NCBI GenBank assembly: GCA_022828595.1
Contig: JAKGHH010000002.1
Span: forward strand, 73,132,383 to 73,196,382
Direction: 5' to 3'
Length of the DNA: 64,000 nt
DNA from: Nelumbo lutea
Lineage: Eukaryota; Streptophyta; Magnoliopsida; Proteales; Nelumbonaceae
Numbering within the stretch: position 1 is the stretch's first letter; the number at the start of each line of letters is the position of its first letter. The notes below the pieces were generated by a model. It had not been told where the DNA came from. It saw only the letters and a program-made list of their open reading frames with translations, and ran no database searches. Both the position numbers and the translations under genes were made by a program. Shown one piece after another: positions 1 through 11,140 of the stretch.

Positions 1-169
1 TGTAAAATTTGCTTTTAGTCTCATTTACATTTATTGATATTTGACAGTGCAAAATTTGCATTTCAAAAACTGATGTAAATTTTATATTATTTCCTCTTTC
101 CTGCCTATTTCTTTCTCCTATGATAGTGGAGTAGAAATGAGTGAAAAACTAGAAAGAAAAAGAAAATAG

Positions 170-437
170 ACTATTATGGTTTGGTTATGTGCATAGAATT
201 GAAGGTTATCATTTATCAACAACACCTATAAGAAATAATTTGTTGGAAGTTGAAGGGTTAGAAGGACAAGGCGTAAAATAAAAAAGGCACGAGTAAAATT
301 AGTAAGAAATGATTTAATGCCAATAATTTTACAATGGATATGACATTAAACACAATGAACTAGCCAAATAGGATTCACCTGATTGATCCCTTATAGTTGG
401 GATAAGGTTTGGATGATGGTGATGATAATTCGTATCT
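170..437 (+). repeat. 3' tail of an RTE-type LINE
   Basis: A degenerate reading (WFGYVHR at the start, then basic residues, then WDKVWMMVMM at the end) matches the end of RTE-clade LINE open reading frames, which typically finish with a WDK..MMMM stretch and a short GAT-rich tail. Here the tail reads GGATGATGGTGATGATAATT. The frame is broken several times and the 5' part is absent, as expected of a truncated old insertion. Family call is from recognition of the terminal motif only. Confidence 0.6.
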
Positions 438-2323
438 CTTGCACTTCTTCATACACTTTTTCTTGCATTTTCATTTAATATATGGCAGATTTTCTGTTAC
501 ATTTGGGTAAAACACGGTTATAATTTAAATGGAATGCCTGTTTCACTGTCCAACTGTTTCAATGAAGAGTGAAATTCTAAAAATTAGATAATGGCGATAT
601 TTGGTATGGCTTCCATTTATTTGAAAATGGTGTTATGTCATTGCCACGTACGTATTTGTCCCATCATGCTATTTCGTACACTTATTAATCTTATAAATGT
701 TTGTCTTGGTTTAGGTGCAAGCCAACCACCGAAGGAAGCTTTATTTTAATGCTTCCCCCAATACAAAGGCGTCTACCTGTCAATAAATACAAAAAAAAAG
801 ACACTTCCAAAATAACACCAAATTCTGCATCTGCTTCACTAAATTGATCTCCCACCTACACCAAATAAAAATTAACTTATCAAGTGTAGATACACAAAAA
901 ACAAAATAGCTGAACCCAGATTACTAATTTGCACTCTCCAAATAGAGCCTTGTCACGAAGCCACCATCAAAGAGAATGACACATTCATTATTTGTGACTG
1001 ATGAAAGGGTTCGACTATGCTGATAAGATATGATATTCAAAAAACTTTGATCAATTAATTCTATCAAAAACATGGTAATCAATTCATGGATTGATTTTGA
1101 TTGGTCAAAACTCTTCCAAAACTATGTGTTTATGATAATGTAGATTCATTGATGAAAATATGTCACTAGCTGTTGTGGTAATGATATAATTCCTAGGCCA
1201 AGCCAAAGGAAAAGAATATATAAAATGCTATTAATATTTCTAAGAACCCAATAAAATGATTAATCAACATTACTAACAATTCTATCATTTCTAGCCTTCC
1301 AAATTTATTATAGTTTTACTTCTAGAAATATTAGAACTACAAGTATTAAGCAAGAACCCAGCCATTGAGTATATATATAGTTCCAATTAAATAATTGGAC
1401 AAGATTTTTTATATCTAAATATAGTAGTTAGATTTTGTCTTCACAAAATTGGTCATTACAATATTTGCAGTTTGTATTTGTATATTTTCATTTATGAGAA
1501 GATCTTTGAACATCTAGAAGGGTTGTAAGGAGGGTGTAAAGACCTTACAGGATTTGGTACAATGTTATTGCATAGTTTTTCATTTATGGGTTGGCCCGTT
1601 GAATAAGTCGTAGGTCCCACGAAAAAGAAAGAAACCCATGCTTGCGTTTCAACATTAATATACCCACAGAAAATAAGGATTCTTGAGCATTATTTATTTA
1701 GATAAGCAATACTTTCGTAAAACTTGGGTATAAATAAATTTCTTGTTATCGTGTAAAATTGCTGACAAATGATGATGAAACAATATTATTCCTTCAATAA
1801 TTAGATAAAACATGCATGGATGAACACCCCTTAAATAAATGACTTACCATTTAACCAATGAGGTCTTAGAATTTTCTAACGTATTATTTATTTTTTATTT
1901 TAAAAACAAAACCATATACGTTTTAATAATATCCCCTTGGTGTTTATTAGGTTGGTACCGGATCTACCCTAAGTCAGACCAAGTGACCAACGCGCCCCAT
2001 CAACAGCACCGATAACATTGGCTATTCAATGTATTTTTTATACAAAAAAAAATCTAAGTTATTTCCATTGATTCATGTTGTCATAATTGATTGATTAGAT
2101 AAGTCTTGTGCAACCGTTCCATACAACTCTTATAGTAGGTGGATGATTACGTGTTTCTCCTTTTTGATTGTTTTCTATTTTTGAAGTTTATAAAATTAAT
2201 TCATAGGTTTTCTCTCTCATCTTTTCATATTTTTTTTTGGTATTTTCTAAAATTCCCACATCTCCACTATTATTTACCCAACCAAAACCGTTTTTATATC
2301 TTATCTCTAATTTATTTTTTTTA
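438..2323. other. AT-rich spacer, no gene seen
   Basis: AT-rich sequence with only short open frames lacking recognisable domains. I see no tRNA, conserved exon or clear transposon ends here. Confidence 0.5.
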
Positions 2324-2493
2324 GGTAAAATATAAAAACCTTAGTTTCTGACATCATAATAAGAATCTTTACTGTAGTTTTACTTTAGCGAAAACCTTTC
2401 TTCTATCGTTGAAAAATTTAACAAATACCTCCCACTAAGACGGAAAACGTTAAAACAATAGATTTTTTTAAATACCTATTTTACCCTTTTATG
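2324..2493. repeat. Left terminal inverted repeat of Pack-MULE copy 1
   Basis: About 170 bp that matches, with divergence and small indels, the reverse complement of 51475-51625. Shared blocks in order: GGTAAAATAYAAAAACCTT, AAATACCTCC or a close variant, ACGGAAAACGTT or a close variant, and TATTTTACCCTTTT at the inner edge. Long degenerate terminal repeats of this size are typical of Mutator-like elements. Confidence 0.65.
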
Positions 2494-2517
2494 AATACTG
2501 TTTATCTTCTTCCTCAC

Positions 2518-2790
2518 GATGCACGTACACCGATCAGCGGACGCATGCCAGATTTGCGGCTAATGTCAATCACCAAGTCAAGTTCTTCTTGCTCGATGAC
2601 GATATCTGTGTTCAGATGGAACTTCCTCGCTATCAAAGAAAGTGAGATGTATTCCGCGTCTTTATAACCGTTGCAGACAAGAAAAGCTTCAGGATTGCCT
2701 TTGCACAGACAGCTCATCGCAAGGAGGAGCTCGGGTTTCGATCCAGCTTCGAGGCCGAACCGGAAGGGCGATCCAAACTCAACAAACGTG
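2518..2790 (-). pseudogene. ADC: Captured arginine decarboxylase fragment
   Basis: The minus-strand reading contains [40 protein letters not shown] and a following [12 protein letters not shown] stretch, all diagnostic of plant biosynthetic arginine decarboxylase (pyridoxal-phosphate enzyme of the putrescine pathway). Only about 90 of roughly 700 residues are present, from the central PLP barrel. One glutamate of the usual EEE run is missing (EQEELDL), and the reading diverges after GVRA. It lies downstream of the HD-ZIP fragment in the same orientation, so the two were joined inside the transposon. It cannot make an active enzyme; a role as a source of antisense or small RNA against the real gene is only a possibility. 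Confidence 0.85.
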
Positions 2791-3042
2791 AGCTTTTTGA
2801 CATAATCCAGTTGCTTTGAAGCCCTTGGAATTGCTTGTACCAAGTGGAATGCCCTTGCCCCTTTTTCCTCAAGCTGAGAATAACAGAATGACGACGACAA
2901 CTGTATGGGATCCTTATGAAGGAAATTCCGCTGAATCCGACGTCCATCTGGAAACCGACCCCGAGCTCCTCCACCTCCCTTCGTCAGAAAATAACATAGG
3001 GATCCAGCCTCTCTCTCTCTCTCTCTCGGGATTTCTACTTAC

Positions 3043-4012
3043 CGGGTTAAGAGTATTATGTTCCTTGAAGCTTTCTTCGAGAAAGGCTGATCGTTCTTTG
3101 GAGAGTCTCAACTTCTTCCTAGTCAGGCCGTTCTCCTCCTCGTCACTGGCTCTTGAGGACACTCTCTCCGCCTCAACTTTTGCATCTCTCTTGTTGCCTC
3201 CACTACCGCCTCTATAATTGGAAAAATCCATCTGAAACAAAGAAACAGTACTGTTGGGAGAAGAAACTACGGCTCATCATCAATATCCTCTGCCGCGGGC
3301 AACCGATTGACGTCGAACCCTCTCGCCATTGCCCCTAGGTGACCCGATGAACCTGCCTCAGAATTACCTGTGACAGCCCAAAACCCATCAAGACAAATAA
3401 TACACGAAGACGCCTAACAAAACAAAAGTGGAGATATCAGTGGACGCTTGGTCGCATCGGGTATTACCATTCTCTGTTGGCCAGGAAAGCATAGTTGCAA
3501 AGAAGAAGGGGGTTACGAGGGACGGGACCAGGAGGGAGAAGATCAAGCTGAATAGGCGGACCGGTAGAATTCTTTTTCTCCTCCTCTATTTCATCTACAT
3601 CCCTTAAAGCAGAATCCCGCTCATTAGCTTCTAGTTTCCCTTCCTCTCTACTGTTAACAATCCCAACACCTAAGCCCATGCAAAACCCTAGACCTTTGGC
3701 GCTAAACTTATGACTCTTGTCTGCAAAAGCGCATTGGCAAGGTTCAAAGTATTGACATGTATCAGTCCGTATCGATCGATATGTATCGTTCTGGCACCCA
3801 CCAATATGCCCCTATAGTGGGTGTATCAGTGGTCTGACCAGTTCAGAGTGTAACGAAGACTCAAATCGGCTCCCCTGAATTAGTTGGCAAAAAAAAAATA
3901 AACACCAAAAGGAGTATCGATTCACCCGATACACCCATACCGACATATCGGGCTTATCAATATTTTGAACTTTAGGCGTTGGAGGCGTCTCTCAAGCTCA
4001 AACCCAACTCCA
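3043..4012 (-). pseudogene. Captured HD-ZIP class II homeobox gene fragment
   Basis: Read on the minus strand, this is the 5' part of a HAT14-like HD-ZIP II gene. Exon 1 (from about 4012) holds the conserved N-terminal LxLGD and KDLGFC-type motifs, clearest in copy 2, and ends near 3470. Intron 1 ends at CAG/3367. Exon 2 (3367-3043) encodes ARGFDVNRLPAAED, VSSPNSTVS, SSRASDEEENG, TRKKLRLSKE and the first half of homeodomain helix 1, ending LNP at a consensus CCG/GTAAGT donor. Homeodomain helices 2-3 and the leucine zipper are absent. A one-base frameshift precedes VSSPNSTVS, and a MITE interrupts exon 1 at 3739-3975. Retained introns mean it was captured as genomic DNA. Non-functional as a transcription factor. 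Confidence 0.8.
3739..3975. mobile_element. MITE inserted in Pack-MULE copy 1
   Basis: About 237 bp absent from the matching position of copy 2 (near 51360), which serves as an approximate empty site. Ends are inverted: left AAGGTTCAAAGTATTGA, right TCAATATTTTGAACTTTA. Flanks GCATTGGC (3731-3738) and GCGTTGG (3976-3982) look like a diverged 7-9 bp target duplication, pointing to a hAT or Mutator-type mobiliser. The same ends occur in the element at 63625-63843. Confidence 0.7.
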
Positions 4013-4085
4013 TCTCTCTCTCGTACAGACCAATAAGAAAACCTCCACCATCGTTCTTCATCGGTTAGTTATTTCAGTACTCATT

Positions 4086-5016
4086 TTAGCCACATGTTCA
4101 ATCGCACATTGCATATTATTATCTATGCACCCCACCTTGTATTGGTGGTTTTTAATATGGACTTCTCTTTTTGCCAAATTCTAACATATAAAGGGTAGGA
4201 ATAGAAATTTGGAGATCCTTGATTGGATGTAATTAGCCACGTGCAAGATGCTTTAGGCTGTTTAGAAAAAAGACGAGACTAGAAACCTACTCCATTATTG
4301 TTGTTTGTAGTACAATACTGGGACATTATTTCCTAGTATCAGTGCCACAAAACAATTAGTCAATTACAGACTGTAAAATGCTACACACCATGTTTTCCAA
4401 ACAGTGATGCCAAATGCAATATCTACAGCTATACATTGCATTTATAGTACTGATGCCGTAAAAAAATGTTTTTGTATCATTTGACAAGTATAAATTATAA
4501 AACAGTGTCATCATCGTTGCAATTATTGATGGATGAATTGGATCAAAGCGACCATCTTTTCTTTCAAATCAAGCTATATTTCAATTCTTCGAGTCAACCT
4601 TTTGGTTTGGATAGACCAATGAATCTCCGAATCCTTTTTTTACTAACTAACAGGATGAAGATTTTTTCAGGTTAATCAATGATCAGTATTACTGGGTTCA
4701 ATCAGAATCAGTGTTATATATCCAAACCATTATCGACCTTGCATATGAGGAAAGAAAGGCCCGCACTCGGCTGGCGGTGAGAAATGGGCCGAAACCCAAA
4801 ACCAAAAAGCCTGGTCAATAACAAGGCTTATCTCGAAAACCGAACTACATGCAGTGTTGGGTCAATCTTTTATTTTTTTATTTTTATTTATTTATTAGAA
4901 GCAGCCAGCCTGCCATAATTGACTGTTGTCTGTCCCTTGACGGATCTCGATTAATGGATTGGCATTTTAGTACAAGGTGGGGAAATGGGAGTAGTAAGGA
5001 TTAGAGAGTTCGAACC
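4086..5016. other. Spacer, no gene seen
   Basis: No conserved coding sequence; short open frames here carry no recognisable motif. Confidence 0.45.
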
Positions 5017-5154
5017 TGCTCCTCACACAGCGGGCCTCACAATATGTCTTGGCCGTACATCAAAAATATTTCGAATACTTATATTTATTATCAGAGGGGA
5101 GATATTCTCAAATACAAAGTGAGACGTGACTGTGAGGCGCATCTTGTGAGGAGG
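5017..5154. repeat. Foldback element (MITE-like)
   Basis: Left arm begins CTGCTCCTCACACAGCGGGC and the right arm, reverse-complemented, begins TCCTCCTCACAAGATGCGCC; both continue CTCACA. The outer CTCCTCAC motif also forms the outer arms of the foldback at 57898-58053, so they may belong to one family. The arms are imperfect and inner pairing is weak. Confidence 0.5.
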
Positions 5155-6033
5155 ATATTGATATTCTAATTCAGTAGTAGGGAATAGGAACAGGGAAGAT
5201 TGTACAATTCTACAACACCAAAGAAACCTTCTCTCTATCTTTTCCACCTTGGATTGGATTTGTCAGAATGTTTCTTTTCAGTTTTCTCGTCCTTTCTTCG
5301 ATCTTTCTCCTCTATTTTTTTTTTTGAATATTTTAATTAATGGGCGATTAAGGTATAGAGTATATAGACTAGAGTGGGCTGGCATTCTTTTAACCCGACT
5401 CCTGTTGACCTTACAAATCTCACCAGGTTTGGGCTTTGGACAGTTGGGAAACAGAGACAGTACGTACGAACCGAATTCGAGGGCTGGACCTTAGAAATAT
5501 GCTAGCCTAGCCCACTTTTATTCAACGAATGTACGTTTGCTGAAGAATGGATCCAAATTCACACGAACCGCGCAAAATCTGGGGACAAATGTATTATGTA
5601 TGTGCAATGTGTGAAATTTGTAATTGTACACACTACACAGTACAGGCACAGACATCCAGCTCCAGCCTAGAGAAGGAGAAACTCAAAGGCACGCGCACAC
5701 GCACGTTACCGGGGCAATCTCTATGTCCACCAAACTCAATGGCAAACGAAGAAACTTTCATCTAGGTTTTGCTAAGAGCTGTGCATTTTGACCGCCTCGA
5801 TGATGGGTCCAAACGTGAATGGCACTTAAAGAGAATGGATTCTAGATAGCTTGCAATGCAACGTGAGGACCACAATCTACACTACACATGACATGACACC
5901 CCTCTCATCGGTAATTCGGTATAGATATAAATATAGCAACTCCTAGCAAGGTTGGAAATTGGAATCACACAAGGACAACTATAGCTGACTACTTTGCTTT
6001 ATAATTATTAACGCACATAATCACCCGACGTTT

Positions 6034-6132
6034 GGCTCAGTTTGGAAAAAGTACAAATGTAAATATATATACAAAATATAAGGTTTTACCATCTAAACTC
6101 AGCCTTTGATTTGGTACTCCTTCCAAACTCAG
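6034..6132. repeat. Short MITE (GGCTCAGTTTGGAA family)
   Basis: Begins GGCTCAGTTTGGAA and ends TACTCCTTCCAAACTCAGCC, an inverted pair; the AT-rich centre contains ATACAAAATA. Related copies: 11892-11991 and 59378-59470. Within it and just after, CTCAGCCTTTGATTTGGT is duplicated (from 6099 and from 6129). Confidence 0.6.
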
Positions 6133-6776
6133 CCTTTGATTTGGTTTCATGAAAATTTGACAAGTGAAAGTGCATTGATTTGTTTTGGGCACATCCTATC
6201 TTTGATAAAACGACGCAGGACGCACTACTAAAAGAAACCACCGTTATAAAGTAGGTAATGTGGAGTGGACATTAGTTCTGGGACCCTACCGGCTCGGACA
6301 TAAGCCGATTTTAGTTGCAAGGACCGAAGTCAGGAACTCAAAAAAAACATGGCAGAATCAATGTTGGGGACGCATAAAACGGACAAACAACAAGAGAGAG
6401 AAACATTGGTTCGAGTTGAACCATGTTTAATGTGTTGTGTGCCTCTCTTTCTCCCTTTCCAAGGTTTTTTTAAACCCCAGATTCCCCATAGGATGGATTT
6501 TGTTGGAATGAAACCCACCAGACCAGATAAATGTAAGCTGCAGAGGAAGAAGAATCGGATAGACTCCACTCCAGGATGAGGATGTGGTATTGTATAACGG
6601 TCTTCTACTTATATTTACCACCAAATTGTTCCTCTAATAAAATTTAAACAAACAGTCGCTTGGATGTTGGATCATCATCATAATCAGATTATCTTCATAT
6701 ATAGTTCGTTTCATCGGAAATAAACGCTTATCTAGTGAAGGCAAGACAGTCAAACATTCAAAGGCTTAGCTAGGAA

Positions 6777-6802
6777 CACGTGCGAGTGGGTTAGGGCACG
6801 TG
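6777..6802. promoter_or_regulatory. Paired G-boxes upstream of the PUB gene
   Basis: Two perfect CACGTG palindromes at 6777-6782 and 6797-6802, 20 bp apart centre to centre (about two helical turns), with a third at 7481-7486. CACGTG is the binding core for plant bHLH and bZIP factors, including ABA-responsive bZIPs. Function here is inferred only from motif and position about 1 kb upstream of the start codon. Confidence 0.4.
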
Positions 6803-7776
6803 CATCGGGGAAACAAAGGTGCAGGCTGGCCCGGCAATTCTGCCTGGTTGACTGGGGACAGGAGGGTCGTAAGGGCGTGGCTCGATGGGCGCACCTGTCG
6901 TCTCCAGCCCGCACGCGTGTCTTTGCCGCTACACGACACCCACCGCTCTTCCCTAAAAGGCCCCAACCAAAAAGCCAAATCAACCATGTGACAGATTCTC
7001 CCGCCCCGCTCGTGTTCATGTAGACCTGGCCACCTAGGTCTGGGCCTCTGGGCCTGCCTTATCATGGGCCCCACCCACGAATAGAGTCACTGATGAGAAA
7101 AGATTGGCATCACAGATCACACAGCCAGCTCACCTCTCGCAACTCGCAACCCAAATAGATATACTAGAATTAAAAAGAAAAGGGAGGCCTGAGCACCAAT
7201 AATGTAGACGGTGGACATAAGGGGTCCACACATTCTGGTGATCCTCATTGACCTTTGACCGCCACCCCGTGGTCCGGTACTCGTAACTCGTAATCAACGA
7301 CGCTGGCCTGGAGTACTCCGTACTGGATCAGTTTCGCATACAGTAGTAAATGAATGAATTACAAAGTTTTTGCCCTTTATTCTAGGGCGATGTGGGGCCA
7401 GATTAGCAGAATAACGTTGGTGGGTTTGACCAGAGTTGAACTAGTGTTAGCTAGGGTTTCGAGTAACATTAGCGTAGACACACGTGTAGGGAGTCAGATA
7501 AGGGCAGTGCTCGTCCTACGGCTGTTGTTGTTGGTATGCTCCCGTTTCCAGCGTATAGGAAAGAGAGGAGAAAGCAAGGAGAGAGAATTTGCAGTGGGGA
7601 TTCAGATTTCAGACTTCTTCAGAGGTGTCCTGTAAAAGTGAGTTGTCCTTTAGAATGTTTCTTCAGGGCCAAGGCCAAGGCCAGTAAGAGAGGAGAAAGA
7701 CAAAGTAAACAACAACAGAGATAGATCATATAGATCTGTGTATGAGAAAGAGAAATATAGACAAGGAAACAGGAGA

Positions 7777-9028
7777 ATGCCAGGGAGCCTGGAGCCGTTG
7801 GACGTAGCGGTACAGATCCCATACCATTTCAGATGTCCGATTTCGCTGGAGTTGATGCGGGATCCTGTCACGGTATGCACCGGTCAGACCTACGACCGGG
7901 CCAGTATCGAGTCATGGGTCGCAACCGGCAACACCACCTGTCCCGTCACCCGCGCTCCACTCTCCGACTTCACTCTCATCCCCAACCACACTCTCCGCCG
8001 TCTCATCCAGGATTGGTGCGTCGCTAACCGATCTCTTGGCGTTGAGCGCATCCCCACCCCTAAACAACCCGCCGATCCTGCTCTCGTTCGCGACCTACTC
8101 GTCCAAGCCTCTTCCAATTCCACCCCTCCCCACTCACGCCTCTCCGCCCTCCGCCGTCTCAGGGGACTCGCTAAGGACTCCGACAAGAACCGCTCCCTCA
8201 TCTCCGCAAGCAATGCCCCGGATACGCTCCTTCCCATCGTCTTTGCCGCCGATAAAGAGAGAGAACCAGACGAGTTGACTCACGAATCTCTCGCGCTACT
8301 CGTCATGTTACCGCTTGTCGAGTCTCAGTGCGAATCCGTAGCTTCACAACCGGACCGAGTGACCTTTCCTCTCTTTCCTCCTCTCCCACTCTTGTATCGA
8401 GGTCCGAGTCAACGCAGCTGCGCTCATTGAGATGGTGGTAGCGGGTACTCGATCTTTGGAGAACCGGATCCTAATTGGCAATGCCGACGGGGTATTGGAG
8501 GGGATAACGAGGATACTGAACCACCCGTTAGCATACCCGAGAGCGCTCAAGGTCGGGATTAAGGCCTTGTTCGCATTGTGCCTGGTGAAACAGAACCGTC
8601 ACATGGCAGTGTCGGCAGGAGCGGTGGAGGCACTGATTGACAAGTTGGCTGATTTCGAGAAATGCGACGCAGAACGAGCTCTGGCGACCGTGGAATTGCT
8701 ATGCCGGATCCCAGCGGGTCGCTCAGCATTCGCGGAGCACGCTCTAACGGTGCCTCTCCTAGTGAAGATTATCCTCAAGATATCGGACCGGGCGACGGAG
8801 TACGCAACCGGTGCACTTGTCTCGCTCTGCTCCGCGTCAGAGCAGTTACAGAGAGATGCAGTAACGGCAGGAGTCGTAACGCAGCTGTTGCTGTTAGTGC
8901 AGAGCGATCGCACAGAGCGAGCGAAGCGCAAAGCTCAGCTATTGCTTAAGCTTTTGCGGGACTCGTGGCCCGAAGATTCAATTGCCAATTCTGACGATTT
9001 TGCTTGCAGTGATGTTGCCCCATTTTGA
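7777..9028 (+). CDS. PUB25/26: U-box/ARM E3 ubiquitin ligase, PUB25/26 type (one frameshift)
   Basis: Intronless. I start at 7777 (MPGSLEPLDV), the conserved start of this subfamily, rather than the in-frame ATG at 7738. Residues about 11-85 are a U-box (FRCPISLELMRDPVTV, TGQTYDRASIESWV, CPVTR, LIPNHTLRRLI), which recruits ubiquitin-charged E2. The rest is ARM-like helical repeats for substrate binding, ending AKRKAQLLLKLLRDSWPE. Corrected length about 416 residues, close to the roughly 420 of Arabidopsis PUB25/26, cytosolic ligases reported in cold and immune signalling. The frame breaks once between about 8362 and 8385 (pyrimidine-rich TTTCCTCTCTTTCCTCC): after DRVTF the reading moves by one base and resumes at SHSCIEVRVNAAALIEMVV. 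Either an extra base in the assembly or a recent pseudogene; the otherwise intact 3' half favours the former. Confidence 0.9.
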
Positions 9029-10385
9029 TTCTTCATCATCAAACTCCACTTCTATTTTTCTTAAAAAAAAAACAAAAATTAATGATTTATAGTTGGGTGT
9101 ATAAACATCTGTACGTATGTATCTCTTTGTATGTAAGAATTTTGTTTAGAAAGAACAGAGCAAGAGAGAAAGGTCTAATTGTAATTTTGTCTTTAAGTTA
9201 CAGCCACTAGAATGAACGAGTTCACTTAACGATGATGCTTGGTTTCACAAATATGATTGCCATTTACATTCTCGCTGTTGTTACTAGTTATTGTCGTTGG
9301 AGTGTGCGTAATGCGTAGAAAAGAGAGAGAGAGAGAGAGAGTCTGAATTCCTAAAGCGTTCGTTACAGCAACTCTGTCTGTTTTTGATGGGGAAGGTGAT
9401 CGGAAAGGGATGGACATTTTTTCTTATGTCGGGTATGTTTGTTGGGTCTTTATTTTGGTTCAAAGTTTTTAACTACAAGTATGGGGCTGCAGGTTGACAG
9501 GCGAAAATAAAAGTTGACTGGAAAGGGGAAAAAAGCATTTTCTTTTCTTATGTGGGTTGGTTGGGTTGGGTTTTTGGGTAAGAGAGAGAGAGAGGAATAA
9601 TTTGGGTGGATGAATGACTCGACTTTTGTCCAACTTTAGCATCTCAAAGACTATATTGGACTAAAGAGCATGTTGACAGTAGGAGACCAAAACAGAGAAG
9701 GATAAAAGAGGGTAAAACAGAAAAAATAGAGAGAGAAAAGAAGATGTGGTTGTTCATGGAATCTAATGCCGAGAAGGAGAGAGAGATGGTGCTATTGGTC
9801 AAATTGGTGTCAGTCACCGGTTTGTATGGAATGAGTGTCATAAAACTATGGAATCACATGGACTTTGGATTTTTTCTTGATGGACGGTGATTGGTCACAT
9901 GCCACTCATATTCATTTAATTAAATGAGGATATCAGGAAATAGAAAAACCACACATTTGATATCTCTTACCTTGAGGACCCAACAAAATTGGCAATAATT
10001 AAAAGAAAGAAGAAAATATCATTTCTTTTGATTGGTTAGGACTTTACCTTAATAAATAGTATGCTATCACCTACGCATTGTTTATCTCTAAACTGAAGAA
10101 GAGAGAAAGAGAGATGGACACTGGACCGTTAGACCTAGTGGGGCTAGCTAGCAGTTGGCTCTACAACACATCAGAAAGAGAAACATTGCCTACTTCTATA
10201 ACATGATTAGGTAGAAGTTCAGGACTATTAAGGACATTAGGTAATTACTTTTAAAAAATTTGGCAATGCTTCAATTCCATAGCCCTGAGAGGCAATGTAC
10301 AACTTTTTTTAGACAAGAAAATCCTACATAGCCCTAGCCAACCTGGTAGTTTATAAGGCAACTCTAAATTTGAATAAGAGTTCAA
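9029..10385. other. 3' flank of PUB gene and spacer
   Basis: Contains a GA microsatellite (about 9320-9341) and AT-rich sequence; no further gene recognised. The 3' UTR of the PUB gene probably lies in the first few hundred bases. Confidence 0.45.
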
Positions 10386-11140
10386 GTTAAGAAAGAGAAA
10401 CTAATTGGCTCCTCTCATAAGGTCTCTCTCTAGTATTTTTCAAAGAGAAGAGTGTAGGTATGACACTATGGAGATTGATGAGGGGCGATTTTGCCTTCCA
10501 ATGATGTAATAACACGTGGTATCTCATGACAGTCGTGCAACATCTCAACACCACATAAATAGATTTCGGGAGCGCTTTGAATTCCTCGCACCTGCTTTGT
10601 CGACTTTGGCACCATCTCGGCAGGCCGAATTGCGAGTAGCCCAGCAAGACATCAAGTCGACATAAGGGGCGACCTGACCTGATTTCAGTTAGTGATTTGC
10701 TTGACGCATCGAGCGACCTCCTCCTTAAGCGGGCTATCATCTCCGACTTGCCTGGGATCACATTGCCACGTCAAAAGAGTCGATTATCACCTTGCCCGCT
10801 TCGTGCCTGACTAGATAAGCACTACTCACTTACGTAAAGTCCACCTCTGAACCAGATGGGTCAGGGATTTTAGACGCACTTCATGAGCTTTACGGTAACT
10901 TGCCTATATAAAGACATCCCCTTCACAAAATAGGTGTGCGCAATTTAGCTCTCTAAGCACTCTAACATTTCTTGCTTTCTTGCAGTAAAATAATAGTTCG
11001 TTGACTTGAGCAGTGGAAAACCCACCCCGAGTCAAGCAACCTAAACATTCTAATTTATTCTTCTTGCAATTCGACCAGCCAACCTTATCAGCTCAACATT
11101 CGAGCTGTCCACAAGTAGGGAGCGTTAGATTGACACCATC
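10386..11140 (+). repeat. LTR-like remnant of a Ty3-type retroelement
   Basis: Moderately GC-rich block with LTR promoter style: TATATAAAG near 10902, then a pyrimidine-rich leader with CTCTAAGCACTCTAACATTTC and GTTGACTTGAGC near 11002, resembling the R/U5 layout of plant Tat/Athila LTRs. I cannot find its partner or clean TG...CA ends, so boundaries are approximate. Confidence 0.3.

Larger units (their letters stand above)
2324..4085 (-). mobile_element. Chimeric Pack-MULE, copy 1 (right end lost)
   Basis: Starts with GGTAAAATATAAAAACC, the inverted counterpart of the right end of copy 2 near 51608-51625 (reverse complement GGGTAAAATACAAAAACC). Inside, read on the minus strand, lie HD-ZIP II exon sequence, its intron 5' splice site and then an arginine decarboxylase fragment, in the same order as in copy 2 (48265-51625). 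The similarity to copy 2 stops near 4085, just before where the right terminal repeat should be, so this copy is truncated or rearranged on that side. Gene fragments between Mutator-like long terminal repeats are the hallmark of Pack-MULEs. No transposase is present, so the element is non-autonomous. A MITE sits within it at 3739-3975. Confidence 0.7.
5155..7776 (+). promoter_or_regulatory. Intergenic and upstream region of the PUB gene
   Basis: No coding exon recognised. The proximal part (about 6740-7620) is markedly more GC-rich than the surroundings, with three perfect CACGTG boxes (6777, 6797, 7481). A short MITE lies at 6034-6132. Transcription start and 5' UTR cannot be fixed from sequence; the purine-rich stretch 7555-7776 is a plausible 5' UTR. 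Confidence 0.4.

Noticed and set aside
7890..8237. Minus-strand open frame across the U-box gene
   Set aside because: GC-rich antisense shadow of the PUB coding sequence; no domain of its own.
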